Below the pieces are notes generated by a model. The model was not told the DNA's origin. It searched no databases and was given only the letters and a program-made list of their open reading frames with translations. Both the position numbers and the translations under genes were made by a program. A DNA stretch of 64,000 nucleotides. It comes from Actinopolyspora erythraea (lineage in GTDB: Bacteria; Actinomycetota; Actinomycetes; Mycobacteriales; Pseudonocardiaceae). The stretch lies in the NCBI RefSeq assembly GCF_002263515.1, contig NZ_CP022752.1, positions 4,774,001 through 4,838,000 on the forward strand, written 5' to 3'. Positions 16,774-25,043 of the stretch are shown here, piece by piece (the stretch's first letter is position 1; every line of letters begins with the position of its first letter).

Positions 16774-17523
16774 ATGACCGACGATCCGAATCGCTCTTCG
16801 CTGCGCCAGCAGGCGACGGCCTTACGCGAGGCCGCCGCCAAGGCAGGGGCCCGCGCGGCGGTGCCCACCTGCCCGGAGTGGGACGTGCTGGGACTGGTCC
16901 GGCACCTGGGCAGGGTCTACGCCATGGTCGGGCACGCGTTGACGCTGACCCCGGAGGACTCCAGACCCCGCCCCGACTCGCCGCCTCGCGACTTCGACGC
17001 CGCGCTGAACTGGATGGAGGAACGTCTGGCGGAGCTGGACCGGCAGCTCGCCGAGGACTCCCCCGACCGCGTGGTGTGGTCGTTCTTCCCCGGCGGGTCC
17101 CCCAGGAGCTGGACCCGCCGCATGGCGCACGAGACGGCCGTCCACCGCCTGGACGCGGAGTACGCGCTCTCGAACGGCGCCCCGGACACCGGCGCGGCGG
17201 TGTTCGACCCCGAGTTCGCGGCGGACGGCGTCGACGAGTTCCTGACGGTGCTGCTCGGCGTCGGGCACGACTGGTCCGGCGAACGGATGACGGGACGCCT
17301 GCTGTTCCACGCGGTGGACGTCGAGCGGGCTTGGCTGGTGACGTTCGAGGCCGGACGGCTCCCCACGGTCCGGCGGAGCCACCCCACCGACTTCCGCGAG
17401 GAGTCCCCGCAGGCGACGGTCACGGGCGCCGCGGACGCGGTGTACCGCCGGGTGTGGGGACGTCCCAGCACAGCGGCGCTCAGCGGTGACCACGAGCTGG
17501 CCGGGCTGGTCAGCGGGAGGTGA
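16774..17523 (+). CDS. Maleylpyruvate isomerase family mycothiol-dependent enzyme
   Basis: A 249-residue DinB-like four-helix protein of the mycothiol-dependent maleylpyruvate isomerase family. The N-terminal domain has the family opener VPTCPEWDVLGLVRHLGRVY, whose distal His is a metal ligand, and the second metal site RRMAHETAVHRLDAE supplies two more His plus Glu. A C-terminal domain (about 170-249) ends VYRRVWGRPS, also typical. Members use mycothiol as a cofactor for isomerase or transferase reactions; the substrate here is unknown. The start ATG 16774 follows an in-frame-free gap after the DUF2505 gene. It is convergent with the hydrolase gene at 17,569. Confidence 0.85.
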   Translation: MTDDPNRSSLRQQATALREAAAKAGARAAVPTCPEWDVLGLVRHLGRVYAMVGHALTLTPEDSRPRPDSPPRDFDAALNWMEERLAELDRQLAEDSPDRVVWSFFPGGSPRSWTRRMAHETAVHRLDAEYALSNGAPDTGAAVFDPEFAADGVDEFLTVLLGVGHDWSGERMTGRLLFHAVDVERAWLVTFEAGRLPTVRRSHPTDFREESPQATVTGAADAVYRRVWGRPSTAALSGDHELAGLVSGR

Positions 17524-17568
17524 GCCACCGGCCGGACACGCGAGCCCCGCCGTGGCTCCACGGCCCGG

Positions 17569-18372
17569 TCAGTCGTTGAAGAAGCCGGTCAACAGCCGTC
17601 GCAGCGCGGCGCGCCGGTCGAGCATGGGCGCGGCCGAGTCGAACATCTCGAGCCGAGCGGCGGGCAGCAGGGCCGCGAGCCGCTCGGCCACGGCGGGCTC
17701 GTGCAGCGGGTCGGCGGCGGCTCCGACGACCAGCGCGGAGCTACCGACGGCCGACAGTTCGGCGCCGTCGGTCAACGGGGCCTGCCGGGGCAGCGCACGC
17801 AACGCGGGTTCGAGACGGCGCAGGGTGGCGGCGCGCTGCTCGACGTACTCCCCGACGTCGGCTCCGGCGGGCAGCCCGGAACCGACGACCTCGCGCAGCA
17901 ACGCGCCGTCGTCCGCCTCGGCCGCCGCGACCGCCGCGACCGCCTCGACCAGCAGGTCGAAAACCCCGGTCACCTCGGACCCGCGCGGCTGGTCCACCGC
18001 GGCGGGCAGCAGCAGGGCGAGCCGTTCGAAACGCTCGGGTCGCCACGCAGCCACGCGGGTCAGCGCCCCGGCACCCAGCGAAACCCCGACGGCCCGCTCC
18101 GCACCCACCCGATCGGCGACTTCGAGCACGTCGCGCGCCACGCGCTCGTAGCTCCAGTACTCGTCCACCGGATCGGCGGCCGCCCCGTGACCGGGCAGCG
18201 TGAGCACCACGCGACTGCCGCGCAGGCCGGACGCCGGGATGCGCGCCTCCCCCTCGGTGGCGCCGAGACCGTGCACCACCAGCGTCACCGGCCCACCACT
18301 GCCGTACGTGCGCCACCTCGCCCCCGAGGGGAGTTCGGCGGTACCGGTCGTCGCGGGGACATCGCCCACCAC
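17569..18372 (-). CDS. Alpha/beta hydrolase-fold protein, catalytic His not apparent
   Basis: A 267-residue alpha/beta hydrolase-fold protein. HGLGATEG supplies the oxyanion-hole region near residue 35 and GVSLGAG the nucleophile elbow (S98). ALVVGAAADPLHEP carries the usual acid. The loop that normally brings the catalytic His near the C-terminus reads LEMFDSAAPMLDRRAALRRLL and contains none, so the triad looks incomplete. The GTG start (18372) overlaps the TAG stop of the DUF2516 gene by one base, indicating translational coupling. Substrate and activity are unknown; it could be a non-catalytic family member. Confidence 0.75.
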   Translation of the reverse strand: MVGDVPATTGTAELPSGARWRTYGSGGPVTLVVHGLGATEGEARIPASGLRGSRVVLTLPGHGAAADPVDEYWSYERVARDVLEVADRVGAERAVGVSLGAGALTRVAAWRPERFERLALLLPAAVDQPRGSEVTGVFDLLVEAVAAVAAAEADDGALLREVVGSGLPAGADVGEYVEQRAATLRRLEPALRALPRQAPLTDGAELSAVGSSALVVGAAADPLHEPAVAERLAALLPAARLEMFDSAAPMLDRRAALRRLLTGFFND

Positions 18373-18659
18373 TACCAGGAACTACCCTTCTGCACTTCGA
18401 CGACCTTCGGACGCACGTCCACGATGTAGACCAGCGCGGCCACCAGACCGGCTATCCAGATAATCGTCATGGGGCCACCGGCCATGAGTATGAGCACCAG
18501 CGCACCGGCGCCGGTGATCCCGAGCCAGATCGGCTTGGACTGCTTGTCCGCCGCCGTGAAGGCGTCGGCGCGCTGCATCAGCGCGTGCCCGAACGCGTAC
18601 ACCCCGACGGGGATACCGGCTATCCAGAGAGCCGTCACGATCACCTGAGCTAGAAGCAC
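18372..18659 (-). CDS. DUF2516 family small membrane protein (Rv0476-like)
   Basis: A 95-residue integral membrane protein with three predicted hydrophobic helices: VIVTALWIAGIPVGVYAFGH (about 6-26), IWLGITGAGALVLILMAGG (about 44-62) and TIIWIAGLVAALVYIVDVRP (about 64-83). A short cytoplasmic tail follows. The loop QRADAFTAADKQSK is characteristic of the family. Its function is unknown. It starts at GTG 18659 and ends one base into the following hydrolase gene. It lies directly after hbhA, as in mycobacteria (hbhA-Rv0476), which supports membership of an envelope-related operon. Confidence 0.85.
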   Translation of the reverse strand: MLLAQVIVTALWIAGIPVGVYAFGHALMQRADAFTAADKQSKPIWLGITGAGALVLILMAGGPMTIIWIAGLVAALVYIVDVRPKVVEVQKGSSW

Positions 18660-18759
18660 ACCTCGAGGATACGTGCCTCAGTCGGACATCGGTTCCGGTC
18701 CTCGGGGATGTCTCCCCGGCACCGGTGGCCGGCGATCCCGCCGGGGATCACCGGCCCGA

Positions 18760-19590
18760 TCAGCCACGGTCCCCGCCGCGCGCGGCGGACCTGGGCTGCT
18801 TCGAGGGATTGTTCCCGCCGCCGGCCGAACCGCGCTGCCCGCCGGAACCGCCCTTGGAACCGGAACCACCCTGGGAACCGGAACGACTCCGGGAGCCGGA
18901 GCGGCCACTTCCGCCGCTCTTCGCCCCGGAGGCCCGATCGGCGGTGCGCCGCGCCGCGCTCCTGGTCTCCGATGCGGCGCGCTCTCCGGTCTCGCGCACC
19001 GTCTCGGCGGTCTCCTCGGCGGCCTCGGCGGCCTCGGCCCCGGTCTCGCGCGCCGCTCCGGCCGTCTCCTCCGCCACGGTCTCCGCGGTGCGAGCGGCCT
19101 TCTCCCCGAACGAGCGAGTGGTCGTGCTCACCCTGCCGAGCACGTCGTCGGCCAGCTCGCGCGCCTCGCCGACGGCCCCCTCGAAGCGTTCCTGGGCGTG
19201 CTCCACCTGCGTCCTGGCGCGCTGGACACCCGGCTGGGCGCGAAGCCGTCGCAGCGTGTCCTCACCGCGTTCGCTGAAGTAACCGTAGAGCCGCGCGGCG
19301 GAATCGCGGTAGCTGTCGATCAGCCCGCGCAGCTCGCCGGAACGGAGCCGGTCACGCAGCTCACCGAGATCAGTGGGGAACTCGGACGCGGTGTCGCGCG
19401 CCGACCCCGCGTGCTCGTTGAGCTGCTCCCGGACCTTCTGCACGCTGTCCGCCACGGCGTGCGCCGCGACGTCACCGGCACCGAGCACGGCGACCAGGGG
19501 TGTCCGGGCCTGTTCGTAGAGGTTCTCGGCCACGTGGCCCGTACGGGTCCCGGCCTGCTCGTTCTCCCTGTCGTCGGTCCCTGTCGCCAT
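18760..19590 (-). CDS. hbhA: HbhA-like heparin-binding hemagglutinin homologue
   Basis: A ~276-residue protein. The first ~55 residues resemble mycobacterial HbhA (LVAVLGAGDVAAHAVADSVQKV). A long helical, coiled-coil-prone Ala/Glu/Arg-rich region spans roughly 60-215 (LYGYFSERGEDTLRRLRAQPG, then repeated AEETAE/RETGE heptads). The tail (about 225-276) is Ser/Gly/Arg/Lys-rich. In M. tuberculosis the tail is built of Lys-Ala-Pro repeats that bind heparan sulfate; here Arg/Lys-Ser-Gly motifs replace them, so the adhesin role cannot be assumed. ATG 19590 is preferred because GAGGAG lies eight bases upstream; a GTG at 19599 overlaps the preceding stop as GTGA. Confidence 0.82.
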   Translation of the reverse strand: MATGTDDRENEQAGTRTGHVAENLYEQARTPLVAVLGAGDVAAHAVADSVQKVREQLNEHAGSARDTASEFPTDLGELRDRLRSGELRGLIDSYRDSAARLYGYFSERGEDTLRRLRAQPGVQRARTQVEHAQERFEGAVGEARELADDVLGRVSTTTRSFGEKAARTAETVAEETAGAARETGAEAAEAAEETAETVRETGERAASETRSAARRTADRASGAKSGGSGRSGSRSRSGSQGGSGSKGGSGGQRGSAGGGNNPSKQPRSAARGGDRG

Positions 19591-19595
19591 GGCGC

Positions 19596-20045
19596 TCACT
19601 CCTCGGAATCGGATCGGATTGCCTCGTGGCTCGCGGTCTCCCCGTGCGGCACCCCGTCGCGCGCGAGCGCCGCGCCGGGCGATGCGTCCTCCCCCCGGAA
19701 CGAGGCGTAGACGTCGAGCAACACCTGCTTCTGCCGCTCGCTCAGCTCGGTGTCGGCGAGAACGGCGTCGACGACCGGGCCTGCCGGGCGGCTTTCCAGG
19801 ATCCCGGCCCGCACGTACAGCGCCTCGGCCGAGATCCGCAGGGCCTTGGCGATCTGCTGCAGGATCTCGGCGCTCGGTTTGCGCAGCCCTCGTTCCACCT
19901 GGCTGAGATAGGGGTTGGAAACCCCCGCCCGCCTCGCCAGCTGGCGCAGCGAGATCTGGGCCGTGTCGCGCTGCGCGCGGATGTATCCCCCCAGATCGTT
20001 GACTGCCTGGTTGACTGCCTTGACCGGGCGGTCCATCCGTTCCAC
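19596..20045 (-). CDS. XRE-family transcriptional regulator (Rv0474-like)
   Basis: A 149-residue protein with an N-terminal helix-turn-helix of the Cro/C1 type at about 25-75 (ISLRQLARRAGVSNPYLSQVERG, then KPSAEILQQIAKALRIS). A helical region that may dimerise follows, then a polar tail. The start is GTG 20045 with GAGAGGTGG seven bases upstream; ATG 20036 is the alternative. Its stop overlaps the hbhA region (GTGA at 19596-19599), so the two genes are probably co-transcribed. The upstream region holds TGCTAGC-type inverted repeats that are candidate autoregulatory operators. The M. tuberculosis homologue also lies immediately before hbhA. Confidence 0.88.
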   Translation of the reverse strand: MERMDRPVKAVNQAVNDLGGYIRAQRDTAQISLRQLARRAGVSNPYLSQVERGLRKPSAEILQQIAKALRISAEALYVRAGILESRPAGPVVDAVLADTELSERQKQVLLDVYASFRGEDASPGAALARDGVPHGETASHEAIRSDSEE

Positions 20046-20074
20046 TTTCGAACCACCTCTCCCCTCACCTCCAC

Positions 20075-20103
20075 GCTAGCAGCGTTGCTAGCTGTTGCAA
20101 GCA
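20075..20103. promoter_or_regulatory. GCTAGCA inverted repeat upstream of the XRE-hbhA operon
   Basis: GCTAGCA (20075-20081) and TGCTAGC (20086-20092) are perfect inverted repeats with a 4-bp spacer. An adjoining TTGCAAGCA (20096-20103 region) repeats the TTGC/GCAA theme. They lie 30-60 bp upstream of the XRE gene start, as expected for an autoregulatory operator. Confidence 0.5.
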
Positions 20104-20312
20104 CGCTGTTCCCACCCGAACAGGTGGGGACGGAACCGGCCGGACGAAGCGCGGAGCGGTGTCCCCACCCGGAGGCGGGTTGGTACGGTCCGCCCCGATG
20201 AAGTGGTGAGACACGCCGACGCGGCACCCCGCGACGTCTTCGAACCCGCACCACGGCACCCGTTCGCCGTGCGGGCCGCTGTTCCCGCCCACTTCATCCG
20301 AACGGATTCCCG

Positions 20313-21074
20313 ATGACGAACGACGAAACCTTCCCGAACCGCGTCGCCGAGCGGCTCGCGGCGCTGCCCCGCGTACGAGCGGTCACGCTGGGCGGCTCGC
20401 GGGCACGAGGCACCCACGACTCCGACAGCGACTGGGACTTCGCCCTGTACTACCGGGGTGACTTCGATCCGGCCGAGCTCCGCGCCCTCGGCTGGGAGGG
20501 CGAGGTCTCCGGCATCGGCGACTGGGGCGGCGTCTTCAACGGCGGAGCCTGGCTGACGGTCGACGGCAGGCACGTCGACGTCCACTACCGCGACCTGGAC
20601 GCCGTCGAGCGCGAGCTGGCCGAGGCGAGGCAGGGGCGCTTCCACTGGGAACCGCTGATGTTCCACCTCGCGGGCATCCCCAGCTACCTGCTCGTCGCCG
20701 AACTCGCCCACAACCGGGTGCTGCACGGCACGCTGCCCGATCCCGAATACCCGGCGGCACTGCGCGAGGCGGCACCTCCGGTGTGGCACGGCCGGGCGGT
20801 GCTCACCCTCCGCTACGCCGAGGGCGCCCACGTCCGCCGGGGGCGGGTCACCGAAGTGGCGGGCGCGCTGGCCACGGCTGCCATGCAGCTGGCGCACGCC
20901 GTGCTGGCGACGCGCGGCGAGTGGGTGACCAACGAGAAGGGGCTGTTGCGACGGGCCGGGCTGGGCGAGGTCGACGGGATCGTGGCCGGGTTGCGGCCCG
21001 AGCCGGAAGCGCTGCGAGGAGCTCTCTGCGAGGCGAACCAGCTGTTCGAGTCCGCCGCCGCCGAGTTCCGGTGA
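20313..21074 (+). CDS. Nucleotidyltransferase domain-containing protein
   Basis: A 253-residue protein. Residues ~22-50 contain the nucleotidyltransferase signature LGGSRARGTHDSDSDWDFALYY, split here as LGGSRARGTHDSDS and DWDFALYY, with the GS motif and paired catalytic Asp residues. A third acidic residue is likely in GRHVDVHYRD. The C-terminal half (about 140-253) is helical and resembles the substrate-binding domain of aminoglycoside-type or DUF4111-like transferases. The function could be antibiotic adenylylation or an unrelated NMP transfer; the sequence does not decide. ATG 20313 follows a ~270-bp promoter region shared divergently with the XRE gene. Confidence 0.78.
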   Translation: MTNDETFPNRVAERLAALPRVRAVTLGGSRARGTHDSDSDWDFALYYRGDFDPAELRALGWEGEVSGIGDWGGVFNGGAWLTVDGRHVDVHYRDLDAVERELAEARQGRFHWEPLMFHLAGIPSYLLVAELAHNRVLHGTLPDPEYPAALREAAPPVWHGRAVLTLRYAEGAHVRRGRVTEVAGALATAAMQLAHAVLATRGEWVTNEKGLLRRAGLGEVDGIVAGLRPEPEALRGALCEANQLFESAAAEFR

Positions 21075-21165
21075 CCACGGAGGTGTGGGCGGCACCGGTG
21101 CCGCCCGCACCGTTCCGGACGCACCGCCCCGTTTCCGCCGGACTCGCCACCGGGGCGGCGGCCCA

Positions 21166-21594
21166 CTACTGGGACGGCCGCCACTCGGGCGGCGGTCCCC
21201 AGCACAGGCAGAACGGGTGCCCGGCGGGATCCGCGTAAACCCGGAACTTCGACTCGAGCTCGTCCGCGGGCTGGGGCAGCCGGATGGCTCCGGCGCGCAG
21301 CGCGTGGGCCTCGGCGGCCTCGATGTCGGGCACCCGGATATCCAGGTGGCCCTGCTGCGGCGGAGGCGAATCGGGCCAGCCGGGGGCGGTGTGGTGCGGA
21401 TCCAACTGGCAGGAGATTCGCGCACCGCCCTCGGGGTCGGCCAGTTCCACCCACCGCTCGTCGGATTCGGACTCGTCGATCGGCCAACCGAGCAGCTCGG
21501 CGTAGAACTCGGCCAGCCCGCGCGGCTCGGGACAGTCCAGCACGAAGGAGACCAGACGCCACGGGGCCGAGGCGGCGCGTTCTGTTCCTGCCAT
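21166..21594 (-). CDS. VOC (glyoxalase/bleomycin resistance) family protein
   Basis: A 142-residue vicinal-oxygen-chelate fold protein built of two beta-alpha-beta-beta-beta modules. The first reads LVSFVLDCPEPRGLAEFYAELLGWP, and the second QGHLDIRVPDIEAAEAHALRAGA, ending in FRVYADPAGHPFCLC with the typical late acidic/His positions. The group resembles Glyoxalase_6-type proteins, often of unknown substrate. ATG 21594 has GGAG eight bases upstream, favouring it over an in-frame ATG at 21609. It is convergent with the nucleotidyltransferase gene and divergent from the CGNR gene. Confidence 0.82.
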   Translation of the reverse strand: MAGTERAASAPWRLVSFVLDCPEPRGLAEFYAELLGWPIDESESDERWVELADPEGGARISCQLDPHHTAPGWPDSPPPQQGHLDIRVPDIEAAEAHALRAGAIRLPQPADELESKFRVYADPAGHPFCLCWGPPPEWRPSQ

Positions 21595-21663
21595 CCAGGA
21601 TCTCCACAACTCTCGTAAGAACTCGGTTGACCCCTTCCCCCAGGAACAGACCTCGCAACCACG

Positions 21664-21697
21664 TTACCGCCAGGAAGCGCTGGCATACGATGGGACT
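21664..21697 (+). promoter_or_regulatory. Probable leaderless promoter of the CGNR gene
   Basis: TACGAT at 21686-21691 fits a -10 element, and TTACCG at 21664-21669 is a weak -35 with 16-bp spacing. The GTG start codon begins six bases after the -10, where transcription should start, and no ribosome site precedes it. This is the usual layout of a leaderless actinobacterial transcript. Confidence 0.5.
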
Positions 21698-22252
21698 GTG
21701 AACAGCAAAGCCGTCGCAGCCGTCGCGCCGAACGGGCTATCAGCGGCAACCTCCGAGCCCGTCGGGCCCGACACGGAACAGGACATCGACCTTCTGCTGG
21801 CGTTTCTCAACACAATCGACGCCGAGACCGGCACGGACGTGCTCAGAGAAACGGAACAATGGCAGCAGTGGTGCCTGCGGCACACCGGGCAGGCATCCGT
21901 GGACACGGCAGCAGCACGCGAGATTCGCGACCTGATGCGCGATTCGATCAGTCGCGGTTCGGTCGAATCGACGGCCATACCCCCCGGGACGGCGGAATGG
22001 CCGGTGCGTATTCACCTCGAGGAAGGAGTGCCGGTGGCCTCCGGCAGCGATGCGCTCGGCGCCGTACTGGCGGCGGCGTTCCGGATCGCCACGGTGGGCC
22101 GCTGGCACCGCATCAAGATCTGTCCCGCGACGAACTGCCTGTGGGCCTTCTACGACCGCTCCAGGAACCGATCGCGCACCTGGTGCTCGATGCGGGTGTG
22201 CGGCAACCGGGAGAAGGCCCGCTCCTGGCGGGAGCGCCACACCGCCCAGTGA
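21698..22252 (+). CDS. CGNR zinc finger domain-containing protein
   Basis: A 184-residue protein with an N-terminal ABATE-like helical domain (about 25-135; LLLAFLNTIDAETGTDVL) and a C-terminal CGNR zinc finger. The finger has CPATNCLWAFYDRSRN, then RTWCSMRVCGNREKARSWRER, providing the four Cys ligands and the CGNR motif. Such proteins are taken to be stress-linked transcriptional regulators, and the finger likely binds DNA. Translation starts at GTG 21698, apparently from a leaderless message. It is convergent with the DUF445 gene with only 16 bp between stops. Confidence 0.86.
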   Translation: MNSKAVAAVAPNGLSAATSEPVGPDTEQDIDLLLAFLNTIDAETGTDVLRETEQWQQWCLRHTGQASVDTAAAREIRDLMRDSISRGSVESTAIPPGTAEWPVRIHLEEGVPVASGSDALGAVLAAAFRIATVGRWHRIKICPATNCLWAFYDRSRNRSRTWCSMRVCGNREKARSWRERHTAQ

Positions 22253-22268
22253 ACCCCCGCCGGACCGG

Positions 22269-23525
22269 TCACCACAGCAATTCCGCGACCGCGTGAATGG
22301 CCAGCCCGGCCAGTGCCCCCACCACCGTGCCGTTGACACGGATGAACTGCAGATCGCGCCCCACCCGCAGCTCGATCCTGCGGGAGGTGTCGGCCGCGTC
22401 CCAGCGGTCGACGGTGTCCGTGATCAGCGTCGTGATCTCGGCCCGGTAGTGGTTGACGACGTAGCGGGCCGCCTCGCGCAGCCAGCCGTCCACCTTGTCC
22501 CGCAACTCGGGGTCGGTGGCGAGGCGGCCACCCAGCGAGGTCAGTCCGTCGCGGACTCTCGACCGCAGCTCGCTGGCCGGGTCCTCGGCGGCCTCCAGCA
22601 GCGTGTTCTTCGCCGCCGTCCACGCGTCACCGACCAGGTCCCGCACCTCGGGGTGCTCCAGCACCTGCCACTTGATCCGGTCGGCTCTGGCCATCGTGGC
22701 CGGATCGTGGCGCAGGTCCCTGGCGAACTCGACCAGGAACCGGTCCACCGCCTTGCGCATCTGGTGCTCGGGGTCGGTCTTGACCGCCCACGCGAAGGAC
22801 AGCACCTCGCTGTAGATCTTGTCCGCCACCAGCGAGTCGAAGAACCTGGGCGACCACGACGGAGCACGTTGGCCGACCACGCGCGAGACCGTCTCGTAGT
22901 TGTCCTTCACCCAGTCGTAGGCGCGGTCGCAGACCAGGTCGACCAGGCCGCGGTGCGAACCGTCCTCGAAGACCCGGCCGAGGACGCGCCCCAGCGGCGG
23001 ACCCCACGGCTGCTCGACGACCCTGCGCAGCACGGTCTGCTCCAACACCTGCCGCACGTCCTCGTCACGCAGCACCCGCACCGCCCCGCGCAGCGCCGCG
23101 GCCAGCTCCGCGGTCACGCGTTCGGCGTGCTCCCGCTCCGACAGCCACACCCCGGCCCGGCGGGCTATTCCCGCGCGGTCCAGTTTGTCCACCACCACCC
23201 GTTCGGACAGGAAGTTGGTGCCCACGAAGTCGCCGAGGCTCTGCCCGAGCGCGTTCTTGCGGGTGGGGATGATCGCGGTGTGCGGGATGGGCAGCCCCAG
23301 CGGCCTGCGGAACAGCGCGGTCACCGCGAACCAGTCGGCGAGCGCGCCGACCATCCCGGCCTCGGCGGCCGCGTTGACGTAGCCGACCCACCCGGAACCG
23401 TCGGGCACCAGCCAACCGGTCACCAGGTAGACCAGCGCGGCCAGCAGGAACAGCCCCGTGGCGACAGCCTTCATGCGGCGCAGTCCGCGCACGCGGGCGA
23501 GCTCGGCCACCGAAGTATCCGACAC
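22269..23525 (-). CDS. DUF445 family membrane protein
   Basis: A ~418-residue membrane-associated protein of the DUF445 (YheB/YjiN-like) family. Hydrophobic helices occur at ~18-42 (ATGLFLLAALVYLVTGWLV) and at the extreme C-terminus (NGTVVGALAGLAIHAVAELL). The conserved N-terminal motif GMVGALADWFAVTALFRRPLG and then IPHTAIIPTRKNALGQSLGDFV define the family. The large middle region is helical and probably cytoplasmic. The function is unknown. GTG 23525 (VSDTSVAEL) is chosen as start; the frame remains open much further upstream, but that extension is low-complexity and lacks a ribosome site. Confidence 0.85.
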   Translation of the reverse strand: MSDTSVAELARVRGLRRMKAVATGLFLLAALVYLVTGWLVPDGSGWVGYVNAAAEAGMVGALADWFAVTALFRRPLGLPIPHTAIIPTRKNALGQSLGDFVGTNFLSERVVVDKLDRAGIARRAGVWLSEREHAERVTAELAAALRGAVRVLRDEDVRQVLEQTVLRRVVEQPWGPPLGRVLGRVFEDGSHRGLVDLVCDRAYDWVKDNYETVSRVVGQRAPSWSPRFFDSLVADKIYSEVLSFAWAVKTDPEHQMRKAVDRFLVEFARDLRHDPATMARADRIKWQVLEHPEVRDLVGDAWTAAKNTLLEAAEDPASELRSRVRDGLTSLGGRLATDPELRDKVDGWLREAARYVVNHYRAEITTLITDTVDRWDAADTSRRIELRVGRDLQFIRVNGTVVGALAGLAIHAVAELLW

Positions 23526-23834
23526 CCCACGATTGTGGCAGCGCTCTTCCGCCCCCCGGACGTCGAGCCGAACCCTCCAACCGACGGGGCCGCACCGGTC
23601 CGGCCCCGAGCCACCGGACCTCCGGGGACACCGCCCGGCCCCTCCGGCAGGTACGCACCACCTCGAACGGGCCGGCCTCTCCCTCGAACGGGCCGCTCCG
23701 GCGCGTGAGGCGGACTCGCGGCGCGCGGGCAGGCGGCACGGCTGCTCGGAACGTCCCGGGCACGTGACCGGACACGTCCCACGTGCCGACCGACCACCTA
23801 CGTGAGCACCACCACGGGTACTAGGCTGCGTCGC
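23526..23834. other. Divergent promoter region between DUF445 and dapC genes
   Basis: About 310 bp with no credible gene. TACTAG at 23819-23824 ends ten bases before the chosen dapC start and is the best -10 candidate. Nothing else was recognised. Confidence 0.35.
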
Positions 23835-25001
23835 GTGCGTACTCCAGCCTTGACCAGCAGACTGCGCCCGTTCACCTCGACGATCTTCGCCGAGATCACC
23901 GAGCTGGCCCGGCGCCACGACGCCGTGAACCTGGGACAGGGGTTCCCCGACACCGACGGCCCCTCGGGCATGCTCCGCAGGGCCGAGCGGGCGATCGCGG
24001 ACGGGACGAACCAGTACCCGCCGGGACCGGGTGAACCCGAGTTACGTGCGGCCGTCGCGGCTCAACGCGCCGCCGACTACGGCCTCGACCACGACCCGGA
24101 GACCGAGGTCCTGGTGACGGTGGGCGCCACCGAGGCGATCAGCGCGGCGCTGCTCGGTCTGGTCGAACCGGGCGACGAAGTGGTGCTGCTGGAGCCCTAC
24201 TACGACTCCTACCCGGTGGCGGTGTCGCTGGCGGGCGGGACGCGGCGCACCGTGCCGCTGCGGGTGACCGGCGGGCGTTTCGGCCTGGACACCACGGCCC
24301 TGCGGGCGGCCGTCGGGCCCAGCACCCGGGCGATCGTGCTGAACTCCCCGCACAACCCGACCGGCACCGTGTTCGGCGAGGCGGAGCTGGCGGAGATCGC
24401 CGAGGTGTGCCGGGAGAACGACCTGCTGGCCATCACCGACGAGGTCTACGAACACCTGGTGTTCGACGGCCGGAAGCACACCCCGCTGGCCGCGTTCCCC
24501 GGCATGGCCGAGCGGACCCTGTCCGTGTCCAGCGCGGGCAAGAGCTTCAACGTCACGGGCTGGAAGATCGGCTGGGTGTGCGGCCCACCGGAGCTCGTCG
24601 CCGCGGTGCGTGCCGCCAAGCAGTTCCTGACCTTCGTCGGCGGCGCGCCCTTCCAGCCCGCCGTGGCCCACGCGCTGCGCGAGGAGCGGGACTGGCTGCC
24701 GGAACTGCGCTCCGGACTCCAGTACAAGCGCGACCGGCTCGCCGCCGGACTGCGCGGCACCGGTTTCGAGGTGCTGGCCTGCGAGGGCACCTACTTCCTG
24801 TGTGCCGACATCCGACCGCTCGGCTACACCGACGGGGCCGAGTTCTGCCGCGCCCTTCCCGAACGCGCCGGGGTGGCTGCCATTCCGCTGCAGGTGCTCT
24901 GCGACGACCCGGAGCCGGTGCGCCACCTCGTCCGGTTCGCCTGCTGCAAGCGCGACGAGGTGATCGACGAGGCCGTCCGGCGGCTGCGGAAGCTGGGCTG
25001 A
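23835..25001 (+). CDS. dapC: N-succinyldiaminopimelate aminotransferase DapC-like
   Basis: A 388-residue class I/II PLP aminotransferase that closely matches actinobacterial DapC (M. tuberculosis Rv0858c) throughout: FAEITELARRHDAVNLGQGFPD, NQYPPGPGEPELR, VLVTVGATEAISAALLGLVEPG and the PLP lysine in SVSSAGKSFNVTGWKIGW. The C-terminal LVRFACCKRDEVIDEAVRRL and the NSPHNPTG motif are also present. It would transfer the amino group to N-succinyl-2-amino-6-oxopimelate in lysine/DAP synthesis, although related enzymes act on methionine or kynurenine. GTG 23835 (VRTPALTSRL) was chosen because homologues begin at the TSRLRP segment; an upstream start at 23802 is possible. Confidence 0.85.
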   Translation: MRTPALTSRLRPFTSTIFAEITELARRHDAVNLGQGFPDTDGPSGMLRRAERAIADGTNQYPPGPGEPELRAAVAAQRAADYGLDHDPETEVLVTVGATEAISAALLGLVEPGDEVVLLEPYYDSYPVAVSLAGGTRRTVPLRVTGGRFGLDTTALRAAVGPSTRAIVLNSPHNPTGTVFGEAELAEIAEVCRENDLLAITDEVYEHLVFDGRKHTPLAAFPGMAERTLSVSSAGKSFNVTGWKIGWVCGPPELVAAVRAAKQFLTFVGGAPFQPAVAHALREERDWLPELRSGLQYKRDRLAAGLRGTGFEVLACEGTYFLCADIRPLGYTDGAEFCRALPERAGVAAIPLQVLCDDPEPVRHLVRFACCKRDEVIDEAVRRLRKLG

Positions 25002-25043
25002 GCGCCGCTCCCGGAAGGAGTTCCCGGCAGGATCGCGACGGCG

